Assembly: GCF_900774055.1 (NCBI RefSeq)
Contig: NZ_CAAGSW010000005.1
Coordinates: 248,001 to 312,000 of the forward strand
Reading direction: 5' to 3'
Length of the DNA: 64,000 bases
DNA from: Methanococcoides sp. AM1
GTDB lineage: Archaea; Halobacteriota; Methanosarcinia; Methanosarcinales; Methanosarcinaceae
Below the pieces are notes generated by a model. It worked only from the letters and a program-made list of their open reading frames with translations, was not told where the DNA came from and did not search any database. This document shows, piece by piece, positions 51,264-61,601 of the stretch (the first letter of the stretch is position 1; every line of letters starts with the position of its first letter). Made by a program: the position numbers and the translations under genes.

Positions 51264-51809
51264 ATGATGTCCAGAATAAGAACAATCGTTACAGCAGGAA
51301 TCTTCATATTATCAAGTATAGTTGTGATCAATGTACTTCTGGTAAACAATCCTGTTGTCATACAAGTGGAAGGCGATGCTTTCAAAATAGTAGATATTCC
51401 CTACAAATATACGATCAATGAAGCATACATGCTACTATTCTCTGCCTTCCTCTGTGGATTTTGCCTCGCATTGATACTCCTAGACAATAGTATCTTTCAA
51501 ACCGTTTCCCATGAGCCGGAATTCAGGGAGGATAATTCATTGGAGAGCTCTCAAGAACCAGAGAAACGGGATTTTTCAGGAATCATATTGAAAGCCCTTA
51601 CAGGGGATGAAAGGAAGACCGTTGAAATTATCCTGAATAACGATGGTCGTATCCTTCAGAATGAACTTGTAAATTCCCTTGATTTTTCAAAGGCCAAGGT
51701 ATCAAGGATCCTCATCAATCTTGAAAAGCGTGGAATTGTCAGGAAAAGTAAGTATGGACTTACAAATTGCATCTCACTGGCTGATGACATAAGGGGTGAA
51801 ACGAAATGA
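51264..51809 (+). CDS. Membrane-bound winged-helix regulator
   Basis: 181 aa from the ATG at 51264 (GGTG 6 nt upstream; a TTG one codon earlier is rejected). Two membrane segments, IRTIVTAGIFILSSIVVINVLL and AYMLLFSAFLCGFCLALILL, enclose an external loop of about 30 residues. The cytoplasmic part ends in a winged helix: GDERKTVEIILNNDGRILQNE, then LVNSLDFSKAKVSRILINLEKRGIVRK. This layout suggests a signal-sensing transcription factor in the membrane. The next gene overlaps by 4 nt. Confidence 0.82.
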   Translation: MMSRIRTIVTAGIFILSSIVVINVLLVNNPVVIQVEGDAFKIVDIPYKYTINEAYMLLFSAFLCGFCLALILLDNSIFQTVSHEPEFREDNSLESSQEPEKRDFSGIILKALTGDERKTVEIILNNDGRILQNELVNSLDFSKAKVSRILINLEKRGIVRKSKYGLTNCISLADDIRGETK

Positions 51810-52672
51810 GAAAAGAATTTCTAATCATTGCATTGGTCATATTCATACTGATATTTGCAGGAATCTTTCTGCATAAAGGGGAAAGCGATGATGTTAGTAT
51901 TGTTGCTTTAAACACTCCCCCTACAATGGGTTTGGATGTGATCGGTCAGTTAGAGGTTGTTATCAAGAACAATGAAAGTCACATGGTCGATATAAGTCTC
52001 GATGTGAAAAATGCTTTTGTTGATGAGAACGGAAGAGGCCTGTCGACTTCGAGAATGATGATATCAGGTATATCTGGTGAAAACCAGGATAAATATGACT
52101 ATGATGCCATATCCGGCAAAGTAACTTTGTCTCCGGGAGAGAACAGAATACTGGTACTTGTTGGCTATGAAGCAACCGGAACTTATGACGTGGAAGTTAA
52201 ACTTTACCAAAATGAGCAGGTCATTGATGAAAAGGTGACATCAATTGAGGTTCTGCCACCTAAATTATCGGTGGAACTGGAGTACACGGAAAAGCGATCC
52301 GATGATATGCTGATCTATATGATAGATGGCTACATTCTAAATGAAGGTCCTGGCAGAGCAGAAGATGTCGATGCAACTATCATAATATCTAACCTTGAAT
52401 CCGGAGAAGTCCTATCCTCGGAAAAATATCAGTATTATGTTGGTGGAAATACGAAAACTTCATTGAGCGAATGGAGGGACCTGCCTGCAGCAATTATTGA
52501 ACTATCGGACACAGGCGATTCTGAGAAATCATACATGCCCCTGGAAAGTGTTGTTAAGGGGAAAAGGGGAGAAGCATACCTTGTAACTGTAGAAGCTAGA
52601 TGGAATGATCAAAATGTTTCATCAGAATTGATCATACCGAATAGCTATGAACAAAAGGGGGATTCATTATGA
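51806..52672 (+). CDS. Exported protein with N-terminal membrane anchor
   Basis: 288 aa. A signal/anchor segment (FLIIALVIFILIFAGIFL, about 5-22) is followed by two beta-sandwich-like domains of the CARDB/NPCBM type: GQLEVVIKNNESHMVDISLDV, and a later ELEYTEKRSDDMLIYMIDG with NEGPGRAEDVDATIII. Such domains often mediate adhesion or binding at the cell surface. No exact family named. It overlaps both neighbours by 4 nt (ATGA), so the three are certainly one operon. Confidence 0.75.
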   Translation: MRKEFLIIALVIFILIFAGIFLHKGESDDVSIVALNTPPTMGLDVIGQLEVVIKNNESHMVDISLDVKNAFVDENGRGLSTSRMMISGISGENQDKYDYDAISGKVTLSPGENRILVLVGYEATGTYDVEVKLYQNEQVIDEKVTSIEVLPPKLSVELEYTEKRSDDMLIYMIDGYILNEGPGRAEDVDATIIISNLESGEVLSSEKYQYYVGGNTKTSLSEWRDLPAAIIELSDTGDSEKSYMPLESVVKGKRGEAYLVTVEARWNDQNVSSELIIPNSYEQKGDSL

Positions 52673-54603
52673 AGAGAGCATTAGAATTTACATTCGGTCG
52701 TTCGTTGAACTGCAAAGGTTTCATCAAAATATGTCTACTAATCACACTGGTAATCGGATTTTCTCTTGGTTGTGTTGATACAGACAAGACTCCTGACAAA
52801 GAACATGTATTAGAGGACATTAAAAGTGAAAATGAATCAATTCGCCTGAATGCCACAGAGGATATAGCAAGAATTGGCGATGAAGAATCGATAGATATTC
52901 TAATTGGAATACTAGTGGACAAGAATGAAGCTATAAATATCCGAGTAGGTGCTGCAAACGCCATTGGGGAAACAGGAAATGAAAAATCTATAGCACCACT
53001 TATTTCAGTTTTGGAAGAGAATAATACTGTTCTTGTGACTGAAGTATCTGAAAGTCTGGTACAATTTGGTGATCCTGCGACAGAAATGCTCATTAATAGA
53101 CTTGCTGCTAGTGATAATTCCGTGTTAAGTTCTAACCTGAAATATGTACTTAAATCGATAGCAGTTGATGATATTGAATATTTTATTGAAAACCTAGACA
53201 ATGATGATGAATCTGTCCGAAGATATACTGCCATAGTTCTTGCTGAGATGGGGGATGAGAGGACATTAAATGCTCTCATTGATGCACTTGATGATGATAA
53301 TGCGAATGTCAGAAGTTCTGCTGTTCAAGGTCTCGGAAATATTGGTAACAAGAAAGCTGTGCCTCCCCTGATTCAAATTATGACTAATACAAGTGAACCT
53401 ACGCAGATTCGAAGTAATGCTGCAATTGCTCTTGGACAAATTGGGGATTCCGATTCATTGGAGCCTTTGACCAAAATGTTAAAAGACGAAGATTGGTTGG
53501 TGCCAAGGAGCGCCGCAGTAGCTCTTGGAGAAATGGGTAATAGTGAAGCGATACCTTATCTTAATGATGCATTAAGAGATGATGACGTTAACGTTGTAGT
53601 AAAATCTGCCATGTCTCTGGAAAAACTGAATGTCAGTGGGGTTGACCAATTAATTGATCTGTTGGATGATAAGGACAAAACGGTACAGAAAAATGCAGCA
53701 TCTGCCCTAGGCAGTATCGGAGACGAAAGGGCTATAGACCCTCTGATAGATCTACTCGAAGGCGAAAATGAAGATGAAAATGTCAGGGGAGCTGCTGCAA
53801 GTTCATTAGGACAAATTAGAGATGAAGGTGCTGTTACACCCCTTATTAGAGTACTTGAGGATGCAAATGAGTCTGCCACAGTGAAGAAGAACGTAATATA
53901 TGCACTATGGATGATAGGGGACGAAAGAGCAACGCAACCACTAATTGAGAGATTGGCTGATGAAGATCCAGAAATCCGTAAATCTGCAGTGGTTGCACTT
54001 GGGGAAATGGGAGATGAAAACGCAGTAGATGCACTTATCTTGTCGCTGGAGGATGAGAACTGGAGGGTGAGAATATCCGCAGTTGGGTATCTTCAGAATT
54101 TTGATGACGATAAAATCGTGATTCCGATTAGCAATCTGCTGAGCGATGAATATTGGGCTGTAAGAAAAACAGCAGCACGTTCACTTGGCAGCGTTGGAAA
54201 CCAGCAGGCAGTACCTCCACTCGTTGAGGCGATTGGGGTGGAAAAAGAACAGGATGTTAAGACTGCTATGGTAGGAGCTCTGGGAGACATTGGTAATGAA
54301 TCAGCCGTTGAGATCTTAATCCAGCTATTGCAGGACAAGTCCGAATTCCTGGGTGTTCGGGAAACCGCAGCAACATCTCTTAGAAAAGCCGGGAATGAAC
54401 AAGCAGTGGATCCATTAATTCAGGTAATGCTGGACAAAACGGAAGCAGTTGATCTAAGGATAGAAGCTGCAAATTCGCTTGGGAGGATCGGAGATCATGA
54501 TGCGATCGATGCACTTTCCCGGATGTCCCAGGATCCGAATGAGCATCCCACCTTAAGAGCAGCTGCGGACGAAGCCATTGAAAAAATAGGAAGTATTCCG
54601 TAA
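52669..54603 (+). CDS. HEAT/PBS-lyase-repeat lipoprotein
   Basis: 644 aa. Signal peptide about residues 19-34 with lipobox-like IGFSLGC, so the mature protein is probably lipid-anchored outside the cell. The rest consists of roughly eighteen HEAT-like repeats of about 31 residues with the consensus D..AV.PLI..L.D....VR..AA.ALG.IGDE (for example DERTLNALIDALDDDNANVR and NKKAVPPLIQIM). HEAT solenoids are protein-binding scaffolds. Third gene of the operon with the membrane-bound winged-helix protein; ribosome binding site GGGGG upstream. Confidence 0.85.
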   Translation: MKRALEFTFGRSLNCKGFIKICLLITLVIGFSLGCVDTDKTPDKEHVLEDIKSENESIRLNATEDIARIGDEESIDILIGILVDKNEAINIRVGAANAIGETGNEKSIAPLISVLEENNTVLVTEVSESLVQFGDPATEMLINRLAASDNSVLSSNLKYVLKSIAVDDIEYFIENLDNDDESVRRYTAIVLAEMGDERTLNALIDALDDDNANVRSSAVQGLGNIGNKKAVPPLIQIMTNTSEPTQIRSNAAIALGQIGDSDSLEPLTKMLKDEDWLVPRSAAVALGEMGNSEAIPYLNDALRDDDVNVVVKSAMSLEKLNVSGVDQLIDLLDDKDKTVQKNAASALGSIGDERAIDPLIDLLEGENEDENVRGAAASSLGQIRDEGAVTPLIRVLEDANESATVKKNVIYALWMIGDERATQPLIERLADEDPEIRKSAVVALGEMGDENAVDALILSLEDENWRVRISAVGYLQNFDDDKIVIPISNLLSDEYWAVRKTAARSLGSVGNQQAVPPLVEAIGVEKEQDVKTAMVGALGDIGNESAVEILIQLLQDKSEFLGVRETAATSLRKAGNEQAVDPLIQVMLDKTEAVDLRIEAANSLGRIGDHDAIDALSRMSQDPNEHPTLRAAADEAIEKIGSIP

Positions 54604-54634
54604 GCAGCCCTGAACAGTTAAAGTAAATAGAACC

Positions 54635-54696
54635 GTTCTTAGTCGTGTTTGAATCGGCCAAAATTCAAAAACAACTAAGAACAAGCACTTTTTTTT
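54635..54696. terminator. Long hairpin terminator between convergent genes
   Basis: GTTCTTAGT (54635-54643) pairs with ACTAAGAAC (54674-54682); inside, TTTGAAT (54648-54654) pairs with ATTCAAA (54663-54669). A run of T at 54689-54696 follows on the plus strand. It lies between the ends of the HEAT lipoprotein gene and top6A and probably stops the plus-strand transcript. Confidence 0.75.
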
Positions 54697-54721
54697 CAAC
54701 AATACACCAAAAGAGAATGGA

Positions 54722-55843
54722 TCAGATAATATCCATCTCACTCAACCTGTTCGGAAGATAAGTATCCGTCACGAAATCAAGACCTTTTCCTGCAAAGGCT
54801 TGTTGTTCGGCCTTTTTCTTAATGCTAAGTTGCAGGCTTATCTGTTCTTTCCAGTAGTCATTCGCAAACCTCGGATCGGTCAGTTCACTTCTCAATGCAT
54901 CAATATCCTTGTCCGTCAGCTTGTCAGTGGAAAGTTCGTATTCCACGATATCGGATGGCTGTACACCGATGAACTTGGCTGCAGGTGTTGCCATGAACTC
55001 TGAAAGGTGAGCACTCTTAATAGCACCGTATGCAACCGATGCGAATATCCTGTAGGACCATGGGTCACCATCAGTAAAGACCACCACAGGAATGCCCAGC
55101 TCTTCGTTCATCCTCTTGATAAGACGGCGTGTTGACCTTGCAGGCTGTCCTTTAAGGTGCACAAGGATGGCATTGTACTTCTCATCAAAGCCATTCTCGA
55201 TGAGCCTCGCGTACATACCACCAGTCTCGATCGCAATGATGAATTTAGCATCGTGGTCAAGGAACTCGATATTCTCAACATTGAACGGGATCTGGTAGCC
55301 ACTTTCACCAATATCTTCCTGGCAGTGTATGACACGTGCACCACGTTTTGTTTCTTCCCTGATCCTGATAGGACCGAACATGGTAGCACCATCCTCCTCA
55401 GGACGCATGTGGAAATATTCCCTCTGAAGTGCTGTTATGATCTCAAGGTCTTCGATCAGCCTGTTACTCTCCGCCTGTTCACGGAACTTGGCGATATCCC
55501 AGTTCTCTGAGATATAATACAACTCCCTTAAGGTCGAACCACGATCCTGCGACAGGTGGTTCTTTACGAGGAAATCGATCGAGTGCACGGTCTTGAGAAG
55601 CTGGAAAGCACCTTTGACGGTCTTGGCGGTCCTCTGGGTCTCACGATCACCATAGACCCAGACATCGCTTTCCTCACTATACTCGATGTTGTTCTTGGTA
55701 CGGCTTGAGATACTGACATTCGGGACGATCTCATCCACGAACTGGTCATATAAATTCTCGGTCAGCCCGAGCAAGCGGTTCTTTGCCAGCAGATCATGCT
55801 GTTTTTTCTGTTGTGAATATTTTGACTCTACATCGTCTGCCAT
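54722..55843 (-). CDS. top6A: DNA topoisomerase VI subunit A
   Basis: 373 aa, Spo11-like catalytic subunit of the type IIB topoisomerase. The winged-helix catalytic region has the tyrosine motif [14 protein letters not shown]. The TOPRIM domain has [19 protein letters not shown] and [21 protein letters not shown] (DxD metal site). Full length. It lies 1 nt after top6B, so the subunits are made together. Confidence 0.97.
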   Translation of the reverse strand: MADDVESKYSQQKKQHDLLAKNRLLGLTENLYDQFVDEIVPNVSISSRTKNNIEYSEESDVWVYGDRETQRTAKTVKGAFQLLKTVHSIDFLVKNHLSQDRGSTLRELYYISENWDIAKFREQAESNRLIEDLEIITALQREYFHMRPEEDGATMFGPIRIREETKRGARVIHCQEDIGESGYQIPFNVENIEFLDHDAKFIIAIETGGMYARLIENGFDEKYNAILVHLKGQPARSTRRLIKRMNEELGIPVVVFTDGDPWSYRIFASVAYGAIKSAHLSEFMATPAAKFIGVQPSDIVEYELSTDKLTDKDIDALRSELTDPRFANDYWKEQISLQLSIKKKAEQQAFAGKGLDFVTDTYLPNRLSEMDII

Positions 55844-55844
55844 T

Positions 55845-57713
55845 TCAGATCACCCCTTTGATCGCTTTTGCACCTGTAACCAGTTCTTCCTCCAGACCCT
55901 CGACGATCAATTGCGGAAGCCTTGCTACCTCAGCTTCGGTAATGGTTTCCAGATCGTAGGTCACTGCTTTGGAAGCCTCAGGAGAAAGTTTCAGGGTCCA
56001 CACATAATCAAAATCACTTCCCATTGAGATGATCTTAGGTTCAGGCACTACCCCTTTGATCTCGTACGGAAGCATGTCATGCAACTTGAACTCAGCAAGC
56101 TTGCTGCCATAGTTCTTCACAGTTACGGAAACATTCGCTCCGCCATTGCCATTCAGGTTAACCTTTCGCATCACAAGAAGATTACCCATGACCTTTGCAA
56201 CCACAGGATTGATGTCAGGAATTTCCCGATCAAGGGTCTCGGCAAGTTTCTGTGCCATCTTTGGCAGCACTTTGGTGATTATGACCTCTTTCTCACGCCT
56301 CTTCTTCAATGTACCCTGGCGGTTCAGGTAGCGATTCAGCTTCCTTGACACTTCTTTGATAGCAAGCTCCACCTCATCCCTTATCTCAGGGATCTCAGCA
56401 ATGGCATCCTTGGATTCGGAAGTGAAAGGAACATTGGTTGATGCAACGTGAACAAGAAGTACCACAGGTCCGGTTGGCATTCCGCCACCGGGCTGGTTCA
56501 GACCATACTGTTTCCACTTAATACCCTCTACTGCATGGGTTGTTACGCAACCACCCTGCTGGTAGAGAAGGGGAACACGATTAGCAAACCTCATTATATC
56601 GATACGATCATCCTTCTGGAGATCTCCACCATACGCAATGCCAACTTCCACAACGAAAGGATTTCCTGAGAACACGGAAGCTGAACGGGTGGTTGTTGCG
56701 ATAAAGTCAACACTAAACTCTTTTTCAAGACCTTTGTAGATAAGGTCTTCACCGATAGGAGACAGGCAATCGGTAGGAGGAGCCATTATCTTTACATTCT
56801 TGAATGCGTCCAGCAGTTTCTTAGACATATCCCTTGATATTTCCGAAGGAGGAAGCTCGGGATCAAGTCCGGCTGCTTTGCAGATCTCCTCAGCGGTAAG
56901 TAAACCGATCTTGGAAAAAGAATATCGCAAAAATGGTGCAAGCTTCTGGCGCTCGGTGTAGCGAAGCATCTTCATAAGCGTACCAAGTTCGATGCCATGA
57001 GGATGTGGCAGGATCTCCTTTGCAGGTACAGGAAGTTTGTCTGTTGCCCTTTCAAAGACAACCTCATTGCCATCCGGCTCTATCAATGTGAGCCTGGCAT
57101 GAGGATTAACAATGGCAGTAGCCTTCAGGTACTCATAGATCGACTGCCTGCGTCCTTTGACATAAGATGCTTCCATTTCCAGTTCCACACGTGTACCATG
57201 GGGACGATCCCAGTCGATGACCTCATCACGAAGGATCTCAGGATCGTTGGTACTGGTATTGATCATGAGCTCATAATAGTGAGCAGGGGAACCACTGCCG
57301 ATCTTGGATATGATCTTGGTAGGATGACCTGCTGTCAGCTGGGCATAAAGAACAGAAGCAGATATTCCGATACCCTGCTGTCCACGGCTCTGTTTCAGTG
57401 CATGGAATCGAGAACCATAAAGCAGTTTTGCGAATACCTTCGGAATCTGCTCTTTAACAATACCGGGACCATTATCCTCCACGATCACAGAAACATTATC
57501 TTTTCCCACACGTTCAATGTGAAGCAGGATATCCGGTAGGATCTCCGCTTCCTCACATGCATCAAGGGAGTTATCTACTGCTTCTTTTACGGTCGTGATC
57601 AGACTGCGAGGGGCTGAATCAAAACCAAGGATCTGCCTGTTCTTTTCAAAAAATTCTGCAACACTTATCGCTTGTTGCTTTTTTGCAAGTTCTTCTGCAA
57701 TTGGGGCTGCCAT
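55845..57713 (-). CDS. top6B: DNA topoisomerase VI subunit B
   Basis: 622 aa from the ATG at 57711-57713 ([19 protein letters not shown] about 9 nt upstream); an ATG 17 codons earlier is not family-like. GHKL ATPase: [15 protein letters not shown] (N-box), [14 protein letters not shown], and [20 protein letters not shown] transducer domain follows, with the conserved switch lysine region [20 protein letters not shown]. Full length with normal order. Confidence 0.97.
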   Translation of the reverse strand: MAAPIAEELAKKQQAISVAEFFEKNRQILGFDSAPRSLITTVKEAVDNSLDACEEAEILPDILLHIERVGKDNVSVIVEDNGPGIVKEQIPKVFAKLLYGSRFHALKQSRGQQGIGISASVLYAQLTAGHPTKIISKIGSGSPAHYYELMINTSTNDPEILRDEVIDWDRPHGTRVELEMEASYVKGRRQSIYEYLKATAIVNPHARLTLIEPDGNEVVFERATDKLPVPAKEILPHPHGIELGTLMKMLRYTERQKLAPFLRYSFSKIGLLTAEEICKAAGLDPELPPSEISRDMSKKLLDAFKNVKIMAPPTDCLSPIGEDLIYKGLEKEFSVDFIATTTRSASVFSGNPFVVEVGIAYGGDLQKDDRIDIMRFANRVPLLYQQGGCVTTHAVEGIKWKQYGLNQPGGGMPTGPVVLLVHVASTNVPFTSESKDAIAEIPEIRDEVELAIKEVSRKLNRYLNRQGTLKKRREKEVIITKVLPKMAQKLAETLDREIPDINPVVAKVMGNLLVMRKVNLNGNGGANVSVTVKNYGSKLAEFKLHDMLPYEIKGVVPEPKIISMGSDFDYVWTLKLSPEASKAVTYDLETITEAEVARLPQLIVEGLEEELVTGAKAIKGVI

Positions 57714-57967
57714 AAAATATTCATCCTTAGCTGGTAAAAACTGATAGGAATAACAACTGTACATATCCTGAGATATTTCAGGACCTACTGACTGTAATCA
57801 TTAAAAAATGGAATACAAGATATTTATTAGTTTGCAGCCATCACGACTTTTGGTGTGAGTACTACAACAGTATTTCTGGAAAATTTTCCACCAAAAATAA
57901 AAGAGAAGGACAGATCGATAACGATTGCATCGATCACCTCATTTGATCATATCATAATATGATAGGA

Positions 57968-58399
57968 TCATTCACCAATATCTTCGTTCCAGAGTTCCGG
58001 ATTCTTATTAATGAAATCTTCCATCATGTCCACACATTCATCGAGATCAAGGTCAATCACTTCAACCCCGTGAGATTCCATGAATTCCTTTGCACCCGGA
58101 AAGGTCCTGGATTCGCCAACGATGACCTTCTTTATTCCAAATTGCACGACAGCACCAGCACAAAGATAGCATGGCATCAAAGTGGAATAAAGAGTTGAAT
58201 CGCGATAATTCCCGATCCTTCCTGCATCCCTGAGACATGAAATTTCAGCATGTGCCATTGGATCATCCTGTTGAACACGTAAGTTGTGACCCTGACCAAT
58301 AATACTATCATCCCTGACAAGAACTGAACCAATAGGAATTCCGCCATCATTAAGTCCCGATCTTGCTTCATCTATTGCTACTTGCATAAATTTATCCAT
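57968..58399 (-). CDS. Cytosine deaminase-like nucleobase deaminase
   Basis: 143 aa, zinc CDA-fold deaminase. The zinc site is HAEISCLRDAG (HAE) and LMPCYLCAGAVVQFGI (PCxxC). The C-terminal part, FPGAKEFMESHGVEVIDLD ending PELWNEDIGE, closely follows yeast Fcy1-type cytosine deaminases, including the final WxEDIGE. Probably pyrimidine salvage; guanine deaminase activity is an alternative. It stands alone between top6B and the U32 gene. Confidence 0.85.
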   Translation of the reverse strand: MDKFMQVAIDEARSGLNDGGIPIGSVLVRDDSIIGQGHNLRVQQDDPMAHAEISCLRDAGRIGNYRDSTLYSTLMPCYLCAGAVVQFGIKKVIVGESRTFPGAKEFMESHGVEVIDLDLDECVDMMEDFINKNPELWNEDIGE

Positions 58400-58456
58400 A
58401 GCTTCACACCCTAATAATTAAAGTAAAATATATTAATGCTAGAAATAAATTACTGC

Positions 58457-59683
58457 TCAGGATCGATCAGGGACTTCCAGTTTGTAAACCCGGTCATTCT
58501 CACGTACCTTGCCCTCAATAGCAAGACCTACCACATCCCCTGATTCCGCCTTTTGGACAGGACCATCATCATTCCTTATCTCTTTGACCTTCTGCTCAAG
58601 ATAGGTATTCTTGCCTTCAATGATGATATCATCACCTACCTCAAGACTGGTCTCCAAAAGCTTTACTTCTGCAGCACCCTGTTTCCTGTAGTAGTTGGTC
58701 ACAACTCCTACAGCCTGTCTTTTAATAACAGAGATATTCATATCCCGCTCTATAGCCATACCGTCAGGACCGGGAATACCGAAATAGAACCCTGTGGAAA
58801 AGCCCCGGTTAAAAACGGATGACATCTCTTCCTTCCAGCCAGCGGCTTTCTCCCGACTATACGTTCCATCCCTGTATGCATCAAGTGCTTCACGATAACA
58901 TCGGGAAACTGTTGAAGTATATCTTGTATCCCTTAACCTGCCTTCAACCTTGAAAGCATCCACACCTGCATTGATGAGTTCAGGAATATGTTCTATCATG
59001 CAAAGATCCCTTGCACTAAGCAGGTACTTACCATCAATATCAACTTCACTTCCATCCTCACCGACCAGCTTCCAGCCCCAGCGACACGGCTGGGAACATT
59101 CTCCGCAATTGCCGGACTTGCCAAGGATATAGGCTGAGAGATAACATCTGCCTGATATTGCCTGACACATGGCACCATGTACGAAAACTTCCAGTTCAGT
59201 ATCGGTATTCTGTCGGATATCCTTTACCTGCTCAAGACTGAGCTCCCTTGCAAGCACCACACGGGAAGCCCCGAGGGATGCGTAGAAATTGACCGTCTGC
59301 CAGTTGGACACGTTCGCCTGTGTGGAAATATGAACCCGCAGACCCGCATCCACAGCTTTTGTTATCACAGCAGGGTCCCATGCAATGACAGCATCAACAT
59401 CAGATGATGCCACTGCATCAATCACTTCATCAAGCTCAGGAAGATCATCGGGATAGATCACAGTGTTCAGTGCAAGGTAAGCATTCATGCCCTGCTCTTT
59501 AACATCGGTGACAAATGAGTTCAGGTCATCAAGAGTAATATCACAGGCCCTTGCCCTGAGGCTGAACCTGTCAACAGAAAAATAAACGCCATCGGCATAA
59601 TCCTTACATGCAGAAAGGGCTGCACGGTTCTTTACACCCATCATAAGTTCCGGGATCTTGCCGGGTTTTTCAGGCTGGTCCAT
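58457..59683 (-). CDS. U32 peptidase-family protein (TrhP/YhbU-like)
   Basis: 408 aa. U32 signatures are FVHGAMCQAISGRCYLSAYI and CGECSQPCRWGW, which supply the cysteines for an iron-sulfur or zinc site, followed by FKVEGRLRDTRY. Bacterial members (TrhP, UbiU/V) act in tRNA hydroxylation or ubiquinone synthesis rather than proteolysis; the archaeal role is unproven, with tRNA 5-hydroxyuridine formation a plausible guess. The C-terminal beta-barrel (~325-405) is present. Confidence 0.85.
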   Translation of the reverse strand: MDQPEKPGKIPELMMGVKNRAALSACKDYADGVYFSVDRFSLRARACDITLDDLNSFVTDVKEQGMNAYLALNTVIYPDDLPELDEVIDAVASSDVDAVIAWDPAVITKAVDAGLRVHISTQANVSNWQTVNFYASLGASRVVLARELSLEQVKDIRQNTDTELEVFVHGAMCQAISGRCYLSAYILGKSGNCGECSQPCRWGWKLVGEDGSEVDIDGKYLLSARDLCMIEHIPELINAGVDAFKVEGRLRDTRYTSTVSRCYREALDAYRDGTYSREKAAGWKEEMSSVFNRGFSTGFYFGIPGPDGMAIERDMNISVIKRQAVGVVTNYYRKQGAAEVKLLETSLEVGDDIIIEGKNTYLEQKVKEIRNDDGPVQKAESGDVVGLAIEGKVRENDRVYKLEVPDRS

Positions 59684-59763
59684 GGCTTAGCATCGTAAGT
59701 GATGATTTAAATTAGTTGTCGTTAGAAAACAAAGAATATAGGATGAAAAAAGAAACGATAGAA

Positions 59764-59877
59764 TCAATCCACCGGTGCATAAATTTCAGTAAGGATCTCC
59801 TCAGGCGAAACCTCTGCAGGGTCGTTCAAGTAAACTTCCCTTGTGGGTCCTGTGATGGTCAAGCCATTCCCGGATCA
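59764..59877 (-). pseudogene. 3' remnant of a GyrI/AraC effector-domain gene
   Basis: On the minus strand the frame ending with TGA at 59764-59766 reads SGNGLTITGPTREVYLNDPA then EVSPEEILTEIYAPVD. REVYLNDPAEVSPEEILTEI is the characteristic C-terminus of GyrI-like small-molecule-binding domains (AraC effector domain). A stop (TGA at 59875-59877) precedes it and nothing upstream belongs to the family, because that space is taken by the unrelated membrane gene. It is a truncated leftover. Confidence 0.72.
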
Positions 59878-60213
59878 GGATTCAATGAACGGAAGGGATA
59901 CCCTGATGATGATCACTGATACAAGACCCCAGGCAAATGGGAGCCAGAGAGGGATGTTCAGGAACAGAGGAGCTGAGTAGGTCCAGACACCAAGATGGGT
60001 ACCTATGAACTCGGCGGTGCAGCCAAGGATTATACCTGAGATATAGATGATGTTGTCACCTTTTGCAGACCACTGGTACTGCCTTGCCACATAAAGAAAG
60101 ATCAGCAGGGATGTAAGGAGAATGTTGTTTTGCCAGAACATCACTGCGAGCACCAATGCAATTGCAAAGATCGCCAATTCCCTCAATATGTTTTTATTTC
60201 CGAGATTGTTCAT
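59875..60213 (-). CDS. Small polytopic membrane protein
   Basis: 112 aa from the ATG at 60211-60213 (a TTG six codons earlier is possible). Four hydrophobic segments: LAIFAIALVLAVMFW, LTSLLIFLYVARQYQW, IIYISGIILGCTAEFIG, and PLWLPFAWGLVSVIIIRV. The stretch EFIGTHLGVWTYSAPLFLNI with PLWLPFAWG recalls a conserved family of small membrane proteins (DUF2878-like), which I cannot confirm. The stop coincides with the start of the GyrI-like remnant. Confidence 0.7.
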   Translation of the reverse strand: MNNLGNKNILRELAIFAIALVLAVMFWQNNILLTSLLIFLYVARQYQWSAKGDNIIYISGIILGCTAEFIGTHLGVWTYSAPLFLNIPLWLPFAWGLVSVIIIRVSLPFIES

Positions 60214-60422
60214 GTTCTGCTCTAAAGTCAATCTTTATATAAGTAATATACGAGAACGGGATCAAAAAGCAGAATAAATACCCCATTCAACAGTATCAAA
60301 TATTTATACTGAGAAAAGGATTTATCTCTGTTCGAGGTAATATATAAATATTGAAATACTGCAACACAGGATTTCAAGTTTCAAAATACGTATATCCAGA
60401 TATGTTCGGAATGGTGGGGAAC

Positions 60423-60785
60423 ATGACCTATATTGAGGATATCGAACTTAGTGACAGTGCAAAGGCCCATGCGGAAACTTACCTGCAGAATGTTGAAATT
60501 ACTGAACAGTATAGAGCACAGCTTTTCCAGTGGGTGGGAACCTATCTTGATGAGAGTACACTGGAGAACATTATTGCATACAAGAAATCCGCACACTGGG
60601 ACCACCCTTTTGAATCGATCAGGTCAGAGGCTGAAAAGGACCTTGAGCTGACAACACTATACGCTTCCAGAGGAGAACAGTATAACATCGACCTGATGGT
60701 CTTTGAAGGAAACCTGCTGATACTTTTCAATGAAGTGCTTTCGAAAGCAAAAGAACATCTTGAAAAGAAGGTCGTAGCACACTAA
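60423..60785 (+). CDS. Hypothetical helical protein
   Basis: About 120 aa from the ATG at 60423 (GGTGG 5 nt upstream); the frame runs 24 codons further up without a good site. Acidic and helical (LSDSAKAHAETYLQNVEITE, NLLILFNEVLSKAKEHLEKK). No family recognised. It is convergent with pyrK. Confidence 0.7.
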   Translation: MTYIEDIELSDSAKAHAETYLQNVEITEQYRAQLFQWVGTYLDESTLENIIAYKKSAHWDHPFESIRSEAEKDLELTTLYASRGEQYNIDLMVFEGNLLILFNEVLSKAKEHLEKKVVAH

Positions 60786-60821
60786 AAATGATAAAAGGGG
60801 TTTGTGGTCAGACGATCTAGG

Positions 60822-61601
60822 TCAGACCTTGACCCTCTGGCTGCTGGAACTCCTTTTGTAGTTCCCGAACTCAGAATCCAGCAATAGGGAACCGTTCAGC
60901 ACAGGGCCGTCCTTGCATACCCTCAAACCTTCATGATCCATACAGCAGGCACCACACACACCAATTGCGCATTTGAAATACCTGTGGAGACTGAACTCTG
61001 CACGATCATGTGCACCTTTTTCCTCTAACATCTTGAGGACATTGAACATCATGATCTCGGGTCCGCAGACACATATGCGATCATAGGCAGACACATCCAT
61101 GTCGGCCAGGACAGTTGTGACAAAGCCGCATGTTCCGGCAGAGCCGTCATCTGTTGTCACATTTAGATCCCCGGCCTCAGAGAACCTCTTATCAAAAACA
61201 AGCTCTGATGCAGTCCTTGCACCGAGTATCGTTGTTACCTTTGCACCTACAGAAGCAGCCTCATCGGCAAGCGGGCCAAGTGGGGCAACGCCCACGCCAC
61301 CGGCGATTATCAGGATATTCTCATCCTTTGCAGGTAATGTGAAGCCTTTTCCGAAAGGACCACGAAGACCTACCGAATCCCCTTCTTTCATCTCAAAAAG
61401 GCGGGAGGTGGCATCGCCTACTTTCTGTACAGTGATACCGTTCTTGAAAGAGCAGCCCATAGGGACCTCGTCCACGCCGCGTACCCACACCATTACGAAC
61501 TGGCCCGGCTGGGCATCATCGAGAGACGTGTCAAAACGGAATGTCCTGATGGAAGGAGTTTCCTCTACGATCTTTGTTATCTTTGAATTGATTGGACGCA
61601 T
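60822..61601 (-). CDS. pyrK: Dihydroorotate dehydrogenase electron-transfer subunit
   Basis: 259 aa, FAD- and [2Fe-2S]-binding subunit that passes electrons from PyrD to NAD+. The FAD site is [12 protein letters not shown]; the NAD-binding part is [17 protein letters not shown]; the cluster cysteines are in [20 protein letters not shown]. The ATG overlaps the last base of the pyrD stop, so the subunits are co-translated. Confidence 0.94.
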   Translation of the reverse strand: MRPINSKITKIVEETPSIRTFRFDTSLDDAQPGQFVMVWVRGVDEVPMGCSFKNGITVQKVGDATSRLFEMKEGDSVGLRGPFGKGFTLPAKDENILIIAGGVGVAPLGPLADEAASVGAKVTTILGARTASELVFDKRFSEAGDLNVTTDDGSAGTCGFVTTVLADMDVSAYDRICVCGPEIMMFNVLKMLEEKGAHDRAEFSLHRYFKCAIGVCGACCMDHEGLRVCKDGPVLNGSLLLDSEFGNYKRSSSSQRVKV

